In this document: positions 8,219 to 17,535 of the stretch, in pieces
Numbering within the stretch: position 1 is the stretch's first letter
Layout: each line of letters starts with the position of its first letter
Origin: an uncultured Eubacterium sp.
GTDB lineage: Bacteria; Bacillota; Clostridia; Lachnospirales; Lachnospiraceae
Direction: 5' to 3'
Length of the DNA: 41,383 nt
NCBI GenBank assembly: GCA_947564835.1
Contig: CANOET010000008.1
Location: 1-41,383 of the forward strand
Made by a program: the position numbers and the translations under genes
The notes under the pieces: model-generated
What the model was told of the DNA's origin: nothing
The model's database searches: none
Seen by the model: the letters and a program-made list of their open reading frames with translations, nothing else

Positions 8219-8698
8219 TCACTTCTTATGCGGATGATGCAGCAAATGCGACGCAATATCCTTCCCCAGAAAATAAACCCTCCGATAATACGTAAACGTA
8301 GAAATCAACACAAACCCAATACTAATCCCCAGCAAAGTCAGCGCGCAGTCCCCCGCATACTTCCACATTTCCGCCGTATCCTTCAAAAAGAAATTAACCG
8401 CCGTATTATAGATCAGGCTCCCGGGTGTCAGCGGAATAATTGCCGGATATAAAAACACCGTAGACGGCATTTTAAATTTCATAGCCATAATCTCCGCATA
8501 AAGCGAGGCAAACATAGCCGCCAGCAAAGAATAAATCAGCCTGGAATCATTCAATTCCAGCAGGATCAGATACAGCAGGCGCGTCAGCGCCCCGCCAAGC
8601 CCCGCCCATACCAGATAACGCTTTTGCATTTCATATTTTAATCCAAAGCCGATCGAAGCCAGGAAAGATAAAAAAATCAGTTTCAGACTTTCTGCCAT
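8219..8698 (-). CDS. Threonine/serine exporter family, small subunit (YjjB/ThrE_2-like)
   Basis: Integral membrane half of a split ThrE-type exporter (Thr/Ser in characterised members; dicarboxylates in Escherichia coli YjjPB). The 159-aa product consists of hydrophobic helices, about 3-24, 30-50, 55-75, 80-103 and 120-143, with family-like segments VFLYPAIIPLTPGSLIYN and GISIGFVLIS. A GGAGG ribosome site lies within the end of the preceding gene and the two genes overlap by 16 bases, so translation is coupled and a hetero-oligomer with the YjjP partner is expected. It is last in its operon; a dispersed repeat follows the stop. Substrate unknown. Confidence 0.88.
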   Translation of the reverse strand: MAESLKLIFLSFLASIGFGLKYEMQKRYLVWAGLGGALTRLLYLILLELNDSRLIYSLLAAMFASLYAEIMAMKFKMPSTVFLYPAIIPLTPGSLIYNTAVNFFLKDTAEMWKYAGDCALTLLGISIGFVLISTFTYYRRVYFLGKDIASHLLHHPHKK

Positions 8699-9462
8699 TG
8701 TATCGTTTGTCCTCCAAACAAATAGATGCTTAACACAACCCCCAGCACAATCGCAAGGGATTCCAGCACAACTTTTAAAAATTCCAGGATTCCGTTCATC
8801 TCATTGCCGCACAGCACGTTACGCACCGCATTCACAAGGGAGATGCTTGGAATCATCATCAGGCTGTTTGTAATAATGATGATAAAAAAATTCTGCCCGA
8901 TCCCAAGCCTGACCAAAAGCAGCGCCATCGACCCCGCGGCCCACATGCTGATGACATTGGCGACGATCTGGTTAATATTGCGTTTGTCAAAATATTCCGA
9001 TATCCAATACAGCACAAACGTATTGACCGAAACGGAAAAGATATCCGCAAAGCTGCCGCCGTACATGGCGCAAAGGGTGGTAACCGACAGCAGATGCCCG
9101 AGAATAATCAGCGCAGGCGGGGAATCTTTTACCTGTTCCGCCTCGGCAAGCAGTTCCGCCAGTGTATCGGGAGGCGGTGTCTGCGAACAGACTTTTCGGG
9201 AAAGCTGGTTGAACCGGTTCAGCTTTTCCAGATGCGTGCTTGTGGAATGGATGCTGACCTGCCGTGTGCCGGATTTATCATCTTCGGATTTAGCGCCGAG
9301 TATAATCAGGCTGCTGATGGAAAAAATGCTGATGGAATGCAGATGGTAGCTGTGGCAGATACGGTACATCGTATCATTGACACGCTCCAGGTTCGCGCCG
9401 ACAGACAGCATTTTACTGCCGAGGCTGGCTGCAAAATCTAATATGTATTCAATATCGGTCAT
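8683..9462 (-). CDS. Threonine/serine exporter family, large subunit (YjjP/ThrE N-terminal-like, DUF1212)
   Basis: Partner of the YjjB-like protein downstream. The 259-aa product has a cytoplasmic N-terminal region (1-115) typical of DUF1212, including a SVGANLERVNDTMYRI-type segment, followed by four or five membrane helices from about residue 118 to the end (ALIILGHLLSVTTLCAMYGG, VANVISMWAAGSMALLLV, FFIIIITNSLMMIP, VVLESLAIVLGVVLSIYL). In fused ThrE proteins this is the N-terminal two thirds. GGAGGTGA precedes ATG 9462 at good spacing, and a clear promoter lies upstream (9508-9536). Confidence 0.88.
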   Translation of the reverse strand: MTDIEYILDFAASLGSKMLSVGANLERVNDTMYRICHSYHLHSISIFSISSLIILGAKSEDDKSGTRQVSIHSTSTHLEKLNRFNQLSRKVCSQTPPPDTLAELLAEAEQVKDSPPALIILGHLLSVTTLCAMYGGSFADIFSVSVNTFVLYWISEYFDKRNINQIVANVISMWAAGSMALLLVRLGIGQNFFIIIITNSLMMIPSISLVNAVRNVLCGNEMNGILEFLKVVLESLAIVLGVVLSIYLFGGQTIQWQKV

Positions 9463-9507
9463 AATAAGTCACCTCCAACTTGGCGTTCTGAGTGGGACAC
9501 CGCATCT

Positions 9508-9536
9508 ATTATATCTTATTTAGGTTCAGGCAACAA
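9508..9536 (-). promoter_or_regulatory. Promoter of the yjjP-yjjB operon
   Basis: On the minus strand TTGTTG (9536-9531), a 17-base spacer, then TATAAT (9513-9508), about 45 bases upstream of the yjjP start codon. Confidence 0.75.
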
Positions 9537-9668
9537 GTATAAATTTTTCGCGTGCCTGCTTACGGAAACATTGTGATGGACCGGAGGAAAGAATCAGCCC
9601 ATTGGCATTTCAGGCACAAATATGATAGGATAATGGAAAAGAACAAATTGGGATAGGAGGGAAAGGAC

Positions 9669-10421
9669 ATGCATGAAGACGAAATGTGGACGTACCAGTT
9701 AATCAGAAAGAACGTAAAAAATATCAACCTGCGCGTAAAATCAGACGGAAGCGTTGTCGTATCCGCTGATCCGCGTGTTCCGAAAGCCTATATTGACGGT
9801 TTTGTACAATCAAAGCGGGATTTTATTCAAAAAGCCCGTGCAAATATCTTACAAAATCAAAACATGCAAAAACAGCCGCAGTTTCGGACCGGGGAACAGA
9901 TCCCGTATCTGGGAAATACGCTCTGCCTTTTTGCGGAACAGGCGGACAGCCGCTATATTCCCGGGTGGCTGGAAGAAGTGCAGGCAGGCGTGATTGCGTG
10001 TTTTTCCAGAAACAACCATGGAGAAGCTGTATTTCAAAAAGGACAGGGGCTGTATCTGTACTCCGCGGACCCTGCCGACGCGGTGCATAACAGGCAGCTG
10101 TATGATTCCTGGCAGAAAATACAGGCGGGTATTTTATGCAGGCAGGAAAGCCTTAGGTATTATCCGGAATTTGAAAAACGGGGCGTAGTTTTCCCGGAGA
10201 TTAAAATCCGTAAAATGCGTTCGCGCTGGGGATCTTGTATTCCGGGCAAACAGAAAGTTACCTTTAACAGCCTGCTGTTAGAAAAGCCGCTGGAAAGTAT
10301 TGAATATGTCGTTGTGCATGAATTTTCCCATTTTATCCACCCGGACCATTCCAAAGCGTTTTATGAGCTGGTCGGGTGCATTCTGCCGGATTGGAAACGC
10401 AGGAAGGAAGGGCTGCGCTGA
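9669..10421 (+). CDS. YgjP-like M48-clan metallopeptidase (DUF45)
   Basis: Predicted zinc metalloprotease of the YgjP/SprT-like group; natural substrates are not established. The 250-aa product begins with the family's beta-rich N-terminal part (LIRKNVKNINLRVKSDGSVVVSAP-like, residues 10-35) and ends with IKIRKMRSRWGSC and the zinc helix VVHEFSHFIHPDHSKAF, giving the HExxH motif (HEFSH) and a third ligand His. Most YgjP proteins have this WGSC and HExxH pair. GGAGG precedes ATG 9669. An internal insertion (about 85-150) makes it somewhat longer than typical ~230-aa members. It is monocistronic: a promoter for the next gene begins at its stop codon. Confidence 0.85.
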   Translation: MHEDEMWTYQLIRKNVKNINLRVKSDGSVVVSADPRVPKAYIDGFVQSKRDFIQKARANILQNQNMQKQPQFRTGEQIPYLGNTLCLFAEQADSRYIPGWLEEVQAGVIACFSRNNHGEAVFQKGQGLYLYSADPADAVHNRQLYDSWQKIQAGILCRQESLRYYPEFEKRGVVFPEIKIRKMRSRWGSCIPGKQKVTFNSLLLEKPLESIEYVVVHEFSHFIHPDHSKAFYELVGCILPDWKRRKEGLR

Positions 10422-10422
10422 T

Positions 10423-10451
10423 TTGCACAATTGAAAAATTTGTGCTAAAAT
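10423..10451 (+). promoter_or_regulatory. Promoter of the chemoreceptor gene with an overlapping palindrome
   Basis: TTGCAC (10423-10428), 17-base spacer, TAAAAT (10446-10451) with TGC before the -10. The spacer is bracketed by GCACAA (10425-10430) and TTGTGC (10440-10445), an inverted repeat that could be an operator or a small hairpin ending the upstream transcript. Confidence 0.65.
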
Positions 10452-10508
10452 AAGTACAGCTTTGTAACAAAGAGGAAAAAGGCATGAAAGGGAATTGGAG
10501 GAAGAGAC

Positions 10509-12290
10509 ATGAGCAGCAAACAGGAAAAACAAAAAAACAGGCAAAAGCGCAAGGCAGGAGGCTACCGGCATAAGACCAGGGGGCTTAGCATCCGCTCAAA
10601 AGTCCTCGTACCGACGGCAGTCATGGTAGCGGTGATCTGCTGTTGTATGGCGCTCTTATTTAAGTCGCGCATGGAAACGGACATGATTTCAACCGGGGCG
10701 GAGATGGCAGTGTATGTCGGCAACCTGGCCGAGGACAAGCTGAACGGCAACCTGATCGAAAAACTAGAGCCCGGCTGGGAAAATTCGGCCGCGTATATGG
10801 CAGTGGCAAACGCAATGACGAACGCGCTCAACGGTTCTTCTGTCAAATATATGTATACCCTATATGCGGAAAATGGGAAAGTGTATTATGGGGTAGATCT
10901 GGATACAGATGACCGGCAGCCCATTGGGACAGAATTTGAGGAACCGTATTCCCTGCTGAAACCGGTCTTTGAAGACGGAGAAGTCGTAAAAAGCGACAAA
11001 ATTGAAACGATTTCCAAGGACTGTTCCGTGATATCTGCTTATGTGCCGATTTACGACAATAAGATGAAAATTGTAGGCGCGATAGGCTGTGATTATGAAG
11101 CCAGCAACATTGTAGCTGCAGTTAATGAGACGAACCGCAGCATAGTATTGATCGGCATTACATTTTTTGTCATCGCAGTACTTTTGTTCGGCCTGATCAT
11201 AAACCGGATTATCAAAAACCTGTGGAATGTGGACGACCGCATTTATGACATCGTAAACAGCAACGGCGACCTGACCCAGACGATCCAGATCCACACCGGA
11301 GACGAGACGGAATGCATTGCCGGACATGTGAATGAACTGCTGGCTTATATGCGCCAGATTATGTCCAGTATTTCAGATAATTCCAAAAAACTGAACGATT
11401 CATCAGAAAACGTTGTATCGCATCTGAAAGATACACAATCCCGTGTATCGGAAGTATCAACGACCATGGAAGAAATGACAGCGACGATGGAAGAGACGAC
11501 ATCCTCCCTGAACCGGATCAATGAGTCCGTCAACGAAGTCTTCCAATTTATCGAACAGATCAACAACCGTTCCAAAGACGGCGACGCATTGTCCGACGAG
11601 ATCAAGGAGAGCGCGCAGAAGATCCAGACGAACGCGATTGCCGAACAGCAGGCGGCAAAACAGCGCACACAGGAAATGACGGAAAGTGTATATACAAAAA
11701 TTGAGCAGTCAAAAGCAGTTGAGAAGATCAGCCAGCTGACGACAAATATTATCAGCATTACAGACCAGACAAATCTGCTGGCGCTGAATGCAAGCATCGA
11801 GGCCGCAAGGGCTGGCGAGGCCGGCAAGGGCTTTGCAGTGGTAGCGGATGAGATCGGAAAGCTGGCTGCAGACTCCGCATCCGCAGCAGAGCAGATCCAG
11901 GATGTCAGCAACGCTGTGATCCGGGCCGTCAACGCACTGGCCACAGAAGCTTCCAGAATGGTAAAATTTGTAGAAGAAGTTGCCATGAAAGGATATTCCG
12001 ACCTCGTAAAAACAAGTGAGGAATATAACGAAGAATCTGGCAAGATCAATCAGATGATGCAGGAATTCAGCAATGAAGCACAGCAGCTGCAGAACAATAT
12101 GGATCAGATCCGCCAGCTGATGGAAGCGGCAAACCAGTCGGTAGAAGAAAGCGCCCACGGCGTCGGGCGTATTTCCGATATGTCATCCAGCATCAATGAT
12201 AATGTCAAAAACATCGAGGGGCTGGCAAATACAAATATGGACATAGCGAACATGCTGGATGCAGAAGTAAATAAATTCCGGCTTGCGTAG
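10509..12290 (+). CDS. Methyl-accepting chemotaxis protein
   Basis: Transmembrane chemoreceptor controlling CheA. The 593-aa product has a basic N-terminal tail, TM1 at about 32-51, an extracellular sensor of ~160 residues with single-Cache-like features ([39 protein letters not shown]), TM2 at about 212-232, a HAMP-like linker, then a long coiled coil with the conserved hairpin tip [25 protein letters not shown] precedes ATG 10509. No che or flagellar genes lie in the window, so it is an orphan receptor. The PilZ gene follows with its own promoter, a pairing that suggests a motility or adhesion theme. The ligand is unknown. Confidence 0.95.
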   Translation: MSSKQEKQKNRQKRKAGGYRHKTRGLSIRSKVLVPTAVMVAVICCCMALLFKSRMETDMISTGAEMAVYVGNLAEDKLNGNLIEKLEPGWENSAAYMAVANAMTNALNGSSVKYMYTLYAENGKVYYGVDLDTDDRQPIGTEFEEPYSLLKPVFEDGEVVKSDKIETISKDCSVISAYVPIYDNKMKIVGAIGCDYEASNIVAAVNETNRSIVLIGITFFVIAVLLFGLIINRIIKNLWNVDDRIYDIVNSNGDLTQTIQIHTGDETECIAGHVNELLAYMRQIMSSISDNSKKLNDSSENVVSHLKDTQSRVSEVSTTMEEMTATMEETTSSLNRINESVNEVFQFIEQINNRSKDGDALSDEIKESAQKIQTNAIAEQQAAKQRTQEMTESVYTKIEQSKAVEKISQLTTNIISITDQTNLLALNASIEAARAGEAGKGFAVVADEIGKLAADSASAAEQIQDVSNAVIRAVNALATEASRMVKFVEEVAMKGYSDLVKTSEEYNEESGKINQMMQEFSNEAQQLQNNMDQIRQLMEAANQSVEESAHGVGRISDMSSSINDNVKNIEGLANTNMDIANMLDAEVNKFRLA

Positions 12291-12301
12291 ATATTCCGGC
12301 A

Positions 12302-12330
12302 TTGACTTTTTCGTAAATAGCATTTATGAT
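12302..12330 (+). promoter_or_regulatory. Promoter of the PilZ gene
   Basis: TTGACT (12302-12307), 17-base spacer, TATGAT (12325-12330). Just downstream, an AATCAAAATCCGG-like motif occurs twice in tandem (about 12343-12370), ending at the ribosome site. Confidence 0.75.
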
Positions 12331-12380
12331 AGAGTCGTTCGGGAATCAAAATCCGGAAATCAAAATTCGGAGGTGGCAGT

Positions 12381-13022
12381 TTGAAAATATCAGATTTAAA
12401 AAAAGGCCAGAAAGTAACGATCCGCTGCAAACACAAATCGCTTCTGGTCGATATGGAAGCAAAGGTGGCCGGAGTCCGTTCTGAGGTAGTGCTGCTTGAG
12501 CTGATCCGCCATGACGGTCAGGTCGTAGATTTTTCCAGCCCGCATGTACATATCATTACGATCTATGAAGACGGAGAGGATATGCCAAAGGCATGGACAA
12601 ACTGCAGGATACAACGAAGAACCGTAGACGGCAGGCAATTCCATGCCCTTGCAGCACCGAAAACAAGCGTAAAAGTAAATCGCCGGAAAGTCTCCAGGAT
12701 CATTATCGACAAGCAGGGCAAATTAAAAATCAGCAATGTGCCGGACGGCGTCGATATTACGATCCATGATCTGTCCGTCAACGGCATTGGATTCCATTGT
12801 CCAAGGAAAATCGAAGAACAGGATATCCGGCATCTGTATATCCAGTTTTTAGATGAAGACCGGGAAGAGGAAGAAGAGATCAAGGTAGAGGCAAGGGTCG
12901 TCTGGAAAAAAGAACTGCCGGAGGGTGCGTTCTTTTACGGCTGCAGGATCGCCAACGCCGGAGAAAATCTGGGCTATTACATTGCGGAAAAGATGCGGGG
13001 AGACCGCGATACAGGATTTTAA
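12381..13022 (+). CDS. PilZ-domain cyclic-di-GMP-binding protein (YcgR-like)
   Basis: Likely c-di-GMP receptor affecting motility or surface behaviour. The 213-aa product has an N-terminal beta-rich YcgR-N-like part (1-95) and a C-terminal PilZ domain with the two ligand motifs: RRKVSR (R-x3-R, about 106-111) and DLSVNGIGF (D-x-S-x-x-G, about 133-141). The start is TTG at 12381: GGAGGT at 12369-12374 is placed six bases before it and no in-frame ATG fits. It follows the chemoreceptor gene but has its own good promoter. An imperfect hairpin follows the stop. Confidence 0.9.
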   Translation: MKISDLKKGQKVTIRCKHKSLLVDMEAKVAGVRSEVVLLELIRHDGQVVDFSSPHVHIITIYEDGEDMPKAWTNCRIQRRTVDGRQFHALAAPKTSVKVNRRKVSRIIIDKQGKLKISNVPDGVDITIHDLSVNGIGFHCPRKIEEQDIRHLYIQFLDEDREEEEEIKVEARVVWKKELPEGAFFYGCRIANAGENLGYYIAEKMRGDRDTGF

Positions 13023-13041
13023 AAGAAAAATGACATGTGAA

Positions 13042-13082
13042 AGAGGCACCAACAATCCGTAAGTTCGATTGCTGATGCCTCT
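13042..13082 (+). terminator. Imperfect 16-bp hairpin after the PilZ gene
   Basis: AGAGGCACCAACAATC (13042-13057) pairs with GATTGCTGATGCCTCT (13067-13082) with two mismatches and a nine-base loop. No T run follows. It is the only terminator candidate for the PilZ transcript. Confidence 0.45.
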
Positions 13083-13349
13083 CAGACTGATATGTCCATG
13101 GGTTTATGCCATGCCTTTCTTAGATAATTTATCAACGATATCTTAAATGAGGAATGAAATGTTGTTGTATTTTGTCTTCAGCTTAGTCCATCCAATATCC
13201 ATGTCTGTTTTCCTTGAGAGCTTTTGATCTGGACTCATATATGAATGTACTCGACTGAATCTCCGACCACTTTTTACAGTGTTGTCTTCACGGTATCTTC
13301 TGCATATTATGTAACTAATCTGAAAACGTTCTTAAGATTTGAATCATGC

Positions 13350-13843
13350 ATTGGAGTTTACCCCGCTTTCTTTAGACTTTTAAAAATGGTGGATGCAAGC
13401 TTCTCTATCCATTGGACTGTCCCCGCTTTCGTTTCATTTTGCAAATCATAAATTCTGCTTTCGGATTTTCATTTGATCCCAACCTGCAGCCGGTTCATCC
13501 GGATCCACTGATTAAGGATGGAAAATCCGGGCCTGAACAATCGTTCCCATTGGTCTGTACCCCACTTTCATTCAATATGACATTTCGCTGTATAGGATGT
13601 ATATTAACAAAAATCCGGGCCTAAACTTCTGTTTTCATTGGACTGTACCCCGCTTTCTTATGATTTACACGATCACAATTCCGGTTAAGTAATTCCCTCC
13701 ATTGGACTATCCCCGCTTTCGTTTCATTAACAAAAACAAACTGGGCTTAAACTTCTCTCTCCATTGGTCTGATCTCCGTTTCTTCAGATTTTTATTACAC
13801 TTGCGTGAAAAAGTTATGTAATCATTGGTCCGTACCTCATTTC
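13350..13843. repeat. Decayed tandem array, seven ATTGG...CCGCTTTC motifs at ~62-bp period
   Basis: A motif near ATTGGACTGTACCCCGCTTTC starts at 13350, 13411, 13549, 13637, 13701, 13763 and 13824. Steps are 61, 138, 88, 64, 62 and 61 bases, so the period is 61-64 with two irregular gaps. The DNA between motifs is also partly shared (CCGGGCCTAAACTTCT-like), so these are whole-unit tandem repeats and not CRISPR spacers. On the minus strand several units read as short K-(A/V)-G-x-x-P-M-like peptides, interrupted by stops. Confidence 0.75.
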
Positions 13844-14161
13844 TTAAAATATTAGGTGTTCGTTACTGATGCTGGCGGACTCATCCCCTTTCTTACAGCT
13901 TCATCCCAAGCGGAAAATCTTTTGGATTTGAAAGATCTTCGTTTTTATAGGTTAAGAATGAAGGTGCTTTTTGTTTGGTGTTGTTTGGTTCGTTTGTTTT
14001 TTGTTGAGATTATAATATCAAACAAAGATGGATTTGTCAACAATAAATTAGAAAAAAATCAAAAAAATTTTATTAAGTCTGAATTAACAATTATAAACAA
14101 AAAGAAGTCAGATAATTCAAACTTTCAGCATCATTTCTGTATGACATGGACAAAGATGCAT

Positions 14162-14239
14162 ATGCTAACATGGATGAAGCAGAAAAGGAGCATTTTTGAT
14201 ATGCTAACCTGGAGGAACCAGAGGAGAAACACTTTTGAT
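14162..14239 (+). repeat. 39-bp in-frame tandem duplication at the head of a dispersed repeat
   Basis: 14162-14200 and 14201-14239 are adjacent 39-base units beginning ATGCTAAC and ending TTTTTGAT/CTTTTGAT. Both translate in the same frame (MLTWMKQKRSIFD and MLTWRNQRRNTFD), so 13 codons were duplicated and then diverged. Confidence 0.8.
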
Positions 14240-14342
14240 ATTGTGCTGCGTTTTTTGATGGCTATGCGGACGCTGGATGAGTGGGAAAGGGCCTGGCTTC
14301 CGGCTCCTATTCCAGAATGCTAAGAATCCCTAGGCATTCTGC
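14240..14342 (+). repeat. Dispersed repeat copy 4, plus-strand arm
   Basis: Continues the family core (ATTGTGCTGCGTTTTTTGATGG, CTATGCGGACGCTGGATGAG, GGGAAAGGGCCTGGCTTCCGG) seen in copy 1. From 14273 it is the left arm of a large inverted repeat with 14440-14509. The open frame ends at a stop at 14321-14323. Confidence 0.85.
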
Positions 14343-14509
14343 ATTTACACAGTGGCACCGTCCGGTCGCGGCACCTAGTTCGCCCTGGCTAAACGCCAGA
14401 AGCTAAAGGTGCCGCTGGGCTCCGCCCCTATGTTGCTGAGCAGAATACCAAGGGCTTCTAAACATTCTTCCAACGTCGCCGGAAGCCAGGCCCTTTCCCA
14501 CTCATCCAG
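14273..14509. repeat. Large inverted repeat, 70-bp arms around a structured 97-bp centre
   Basis: The left arm 14273-14342 and right arm 14440-14509 are inverted copies; the outer 32 bases are identical and the inner 20 differ at three positions. In the centre, GCGGCACC (14368-14375) pairs with GGTGCCGC (14408-14415), extended by TAG/CTA, enclosing CTGGC/GCCAG (14385-14389/14395-14399) with loop TAAAC. If transcribed, the whole would fold into a long branched hairpin. Confidence 0.8.
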
Positions 14510-14703
14510 CTGGTTTTCAATTGCTCTACATGAAACGCAAATTCAGGTGTTGTAAAGCCTGCCAATAACCAGACTCTGCGTCCCATGGCCACAGCCCGCA
14601 GAGTCGTCCGGTCAGCCACATCCCCTGGCCGATCAAAATCTTTCAGGAACCCCCAAAAGTGCAACACAATCTCAAAAGTAAAACAGCTTCTGCCGACAGC
14701 CAC
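14440..14703 (-). repeat. Dispersed repeat copy 5, long minus-strand copy
   Basis: The longest copy in the window. On the minus strand it holds an 81-codon open frame (14703-14458) with FTFEIVLHFWGFLKDFDRPGD and TTLRAVAMGRR segments; pieces of this string recur at 8098-8200, 26487-26665 and 41283-41383. No ribosome site is seen, so I treat it as a remnant of a once-coding repeat and not as a gene. Confidence 0.8.
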
Positions 14704-14769
14704 CCCATGCAGTTCATAGATGTTGCCGCAGTTTATAAAATATTCACAAATAGTTCACCGCAATATCTA

Positions 14770-14798
14770 TTGTTTCAAAACCAAAGTAGTGCTATAAT
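14770..14798 (+). promoter_or_regulatory. secA promoter
   Basis: TTGTTT (14770-14775), 17-base spacer, TATAAT (14793-14798), about 50 bases before the secA start codon. Confidence 0.8.
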
Positions 14799-14849
14799 AA
14801 AAACGATTTTGTGATGAATGACAAGTATACGATAACGATAGGAGATTAT

Positions 14850-17420
14850 ATGGGAGCATTTGAAAAAATATTCGGCACTCACAGCGAGCGTGAGTTAAAA
14901 AGAATAAAACCGCTTGTAGATAAGATCGAAGACCTGCGTCCGAAGATGCAGGAGATGTCCGATGATGAGCTGAAAGCCAAGACACCGGAATTTAAAAAGC
15001 GTCTGGAAGCAGGCGAAACGATGGATGATATTTTAGTAGAAGCATTTGCGGTTGTCAGGGAGGCGTCCTGGCGGGTACTCCATATGGAACCGTTCCGTGT
15101 TCAGCTGATCGGCGGGATTATCCTGCATCAGGGACGTATCGCGGAAATGAAGACCGGTGAAGGCAAGACGCTCGTAGCGACCATGCCGGCCTATCTGAAT
15201 GCGTTGGAGGGCAGAGGTGTCCATATCGTAACGGTCAATGATTACCTGGCGCAGCGTGACGCGGAAGAAATGGGCCAGGTGCATGAATTTCTGGGATTGA
15301 AAGTGGGCTGTATTTTAAACAGTATGGACAATGACCAGCGCCGGGAAGCTTATGCGTGTGATATTACGTATGTGACGAACAATGAGCTGGGATTTGATTA
15401 TCTGCGGGATAATATGGTTATTTATAAGGAACAGCTTGTGCAGAGGGACCTGCATTTTGCGATTGTCGATGAGGTGGATTCCATTTTGATTGACGAGGCG
15501 CGTACGCCGCTGATTATTTCGGGCCAAAGCGGAAAGTCTACCAAGCTTTATGAAGCCTGCGATATTCTGGCACAGCAGCTAAAGCGCGGCGAGGGCAACG
15601 GGGAATTTACGAAGATGGATGCCATTATGGGCGTGGAGGTCGAGGAAGACGGTGATTTTATTGTCAATGAAAAGGACAAGGTCGTTAACCTGACTGCAGA
15701 AGGCGTGAAAAAGGTAGAGAAGTTTTTCAATATTGAGAACCTGGCCGACGCGGAAAATCTGGAAATCCAGCACAATATTATATTGGCGCTGCGGGCGCAT
15801 AACCTGATGTTCCGGGATAAGGATTATGTCGTCAAAGACGAGGAAGTGCTGATTGTAGATGAATTTACCGGACGTATTATGCCGGGGCGCCGTTATTCGG
15901 ACGGGCTGCATCAGGCGATTGAGGCGAAGGAACACGTAAAGGTCCGGCGGGAGAGCCGCACGCTGGCTACGATTACGTTCCAGAACTTTTTTAATAAATT
16001 TGAAAAAAAAGCCGGGATGACCGGTACGGCGCTGACTGAAGAGCAGGAGTTCCGGGATATTTACGGGATGGACGTTATTGAGATTCCGACGAATATGCCG
16101 GTGATCCGTGAAGACCATCAGGATGCAGTGTATAAAACACAGAAGGAAAAATTCCATGCGGTCTGCGACGAGGTAGAAGCCAGCCATGCCAAAGGGCAGC
16201 CGGTACTGGTCGGCACGGTTACGATCGAGATTTCGGAGCTGCTGGATAAGATGTTAAGCCGCAGGGGCATTAAGCATCAGGTACTGAATGCGAAGTTCCA
16301 TGAAAAAGAAGCTGAAATCGTCAGCCATGCAGGTGAGCACGGAGCGGTTACGATTGCGACGAACATGGCCGGGCGCGGTACGGATATTAAGCTGGACGAG
16401 GAAGCCAGAAAAGCCGGAGGGCTTAAGATCATCGGTACCGAACGCCATGAATCCCGCCGGATTGACAACCAGCTGCGCGGACGTTCCGGCCGTCAGGGCG
16501 ACCCGGGAGAGTCTAAGTTCTACATTTCGCTGGAGGATGATCTGATGCGTCTGTTCGGCTCGGAAAAGCTGATGGACATTTTCAATGCGCTCGGTGTGCC
16601 GGAAGGCGAAGAAATCCAGCATAAAATGCTGACGAACGCCATTGAAAAGGCACAGAAGAAGATCGAGGCAAATAACTTCGGTATCCGTAAAAACCTGCTG
16701 GAATATGACCAGGTCATGAACGACCAGAGAGAAATTGTATATGAAGAGCGTATGAAAGTATTAAACGGAGAGAACATGCGCGATTCGATTTATAAGATGA
16801 TTGTTGATTTTGTAGAAGCGACAGTAGATACATGCCTGTCAGATGATGTCAGCCGGGAAGAGTGGGACCTCGAAGAACTCAACCAGCTTCTCATCCCGGT
16901 TATCCCGTTGGAGCCGCTGACCGCAGAGAGCCTGGAAGACTGCAAAAACAGCAAAGAGGTCAAGCACAAGCTAAAAGAGCAGGCAGTGAAGCTGTATGAA
17001 GAAAAAGAAGCGGAATTTCCAGAACCGGAGGCAATCCGCGAGCTGGAGCGTGTGATTTTATTAAAAGTGATCGACCGCAAATGGATGGCGCATCTCGACG
17101 ACATGGACCAGCTCCGCCAGGGAATCGGCCTGCAGGCTTACGGGCAGAGAGATCCGCTGGTAGAGTACAAGCTGATGGGATTTGAAATGTTTGACGCAAT
17201 GACGCAGAATATGCGGGAAGATACGCTGCGGCTGATGTATCATGTAAGGATGGAAGAGAAAGTAGAACGCGAAGAAGTTGCTAAGGTGACCGGAACCAAT
17301 AAAGACGACTCTGCGTCAGCGAAGCCGAAAACGCGCGAAGCAAAAAAAGTGTATCCGAATGATCCTTGTCCTTGCGGAAGCGGCAAAAAATATAAACACT
17401 GCTGTATGAATAAAGCGTAA
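14850..17420 (+). CDS. secA: Preprotein translocase ATPase SecA
   Basis: Motor ATPase that drives secretory proteins through SecYEG at the membrane. The 856-aa product shows Walker A MKTGEGKT (about 100-107), the preprotein cross-linking region, [20 protein letters not shown] for Walker [14 protein letters not shown] and [10 protein letters not shown] in the second nucleotide-binding fold, and a C-terminal zinc finger [13 protein letters not shown] (840-852) used for SecB or phospholipid contact. I start at ATG 14850 (MGAFEKIFG) because AGGAG precedes it; an upstream in-frame ATG at 14811 has no site and the N terminus then matches the family. Its own promoter lies just upstream and a terminator follows. 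Neighbouring prfB or hpf genes often found near secA are absent. Confidence 0.98.
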   Translation: MGAFEKIFGTHSERELKRIKPLVDKIEDLRPKMQEMSDDELKAKTPEFKKRLEAGETMDDILVEAFAVVREASWRVLHMEPFRVQLIGGIILHQGRIAEMKTGEGKTLVATMPAYLNALEGRGVHIVTVNDYLAQRDAEEMGQVHEFLGLKVGCILNSMDNDQRREAYACDITYVTNNELGFDYLRDNMVIYKEQLVQRDLHFAIVDEVDSILIDEARTPLIISGQSGKSTKLYEACDILAQQLKRGEGNGEFTKMDAIMGVEVEEDGDFIVNEKDKVVNLTAEGVKKVEKFFNIENLADAENLEIQHNIILALRAHNLMFRDKDYVVKDEEVLIVDEFTGRIMPGRRYSDGLHQAIEAKEHVKVRRESRTLATITFQNFFNKFEKKAGMTGTALTEEQEFRDIYGMDVIEIPTNMPVIREDHQDAVYKTQKEKFHAVCDEVEASHAKGQPVLVGTVTIEISELLDKMLSRRGIKHQVLNAKFHEKEAEIVSHAGEHGAVTIATNMAGRGTDIKLDEEARKAGGLKIIGTERHESRRIDNQLRGRSGRQGDPGESKFYISLEDDLMRLFGSEKLMDIFNALGVPEGEEIQHKMLTNAIEKAQKKIEANNFGIRKNLLEYDQVMNDQREIVYEERMKVLNGENMRDSIYKMIVDFVEATVDTCLSDDVSREEWDLEELNQLLIPVIPLEPLTAESLEDCKNSKEVKHKLKEQAVKLYEEKEAEFPEPEAIRELERVILLKVIDRKWMAHLDDMDQLRQGIGLQAYGQRDPLVEYKLMGFEMFDAMTQNMREDTLRLMYHVRMEEKVEREEVAKVTGTNKDDSASAKPKTREAKKVYPNDPCPCGSGKKYKHCCMNKA

Positions 17421-17430
17421 TTGTAACAGA

Positions 17431-17483
17431 AAAAGGCGAAGTTGCAGGAATCTTTTGATATAAAAACTGTAATTTTGCCTTTT
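17431..17483 (+). terminator. secA terminator
   Basis: AAAAGGCGAAGTT (17431-17443) pairs with AATTTTGCCTTTT (17471-17483) including two G-U pairs, then ATTTTAAAC. The loop is long (27 bases) but the stem ends in T-rich sequence. Confidence 0.6.
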
Positions 17484-17535
17484 ATTTTAAACAAGTCTAA
17501 ATAAAAAGAAAAGAGATGAAAAAGATTCAACTAAG

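Larger units (their letters stand above)
13083..14849. other. 1.7-kb gene-poor region made of decayed repeats
   Basis: No convincing protein gene. In order: unremarkable sequence to about 13340, a decayed tandem array (13350-13843), an AT-rich stretch, a 39-bp tandem duplication, two dispersed repeats in opposite orientation (14162-14703) and the secA promoter. The open frame at 13856-14323 is largely a read-through of repeat sequence, and the minus-strand frame at 14458-14703 is repeat sequence throughout. Confidence 0.7.

Noticed and set aside
13350-13843. CRISPR array
   Set aside because: Motifs recur but the sequence between them is also shared and unit length varies; no cas gene is nearby.
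13856-14323. 155-codon open frame that reads through the dispersed repeat
   Set aside because: No ribosome site, and much of the sequence is dispersed repeat and a 39-bp duplication also seen outside genes.
14458-14703. 81-codon minus-strand frame as a gene
   Set aside because: It is the body of a dispersed repeat with no ribosome site; kept as repeat evidence only.
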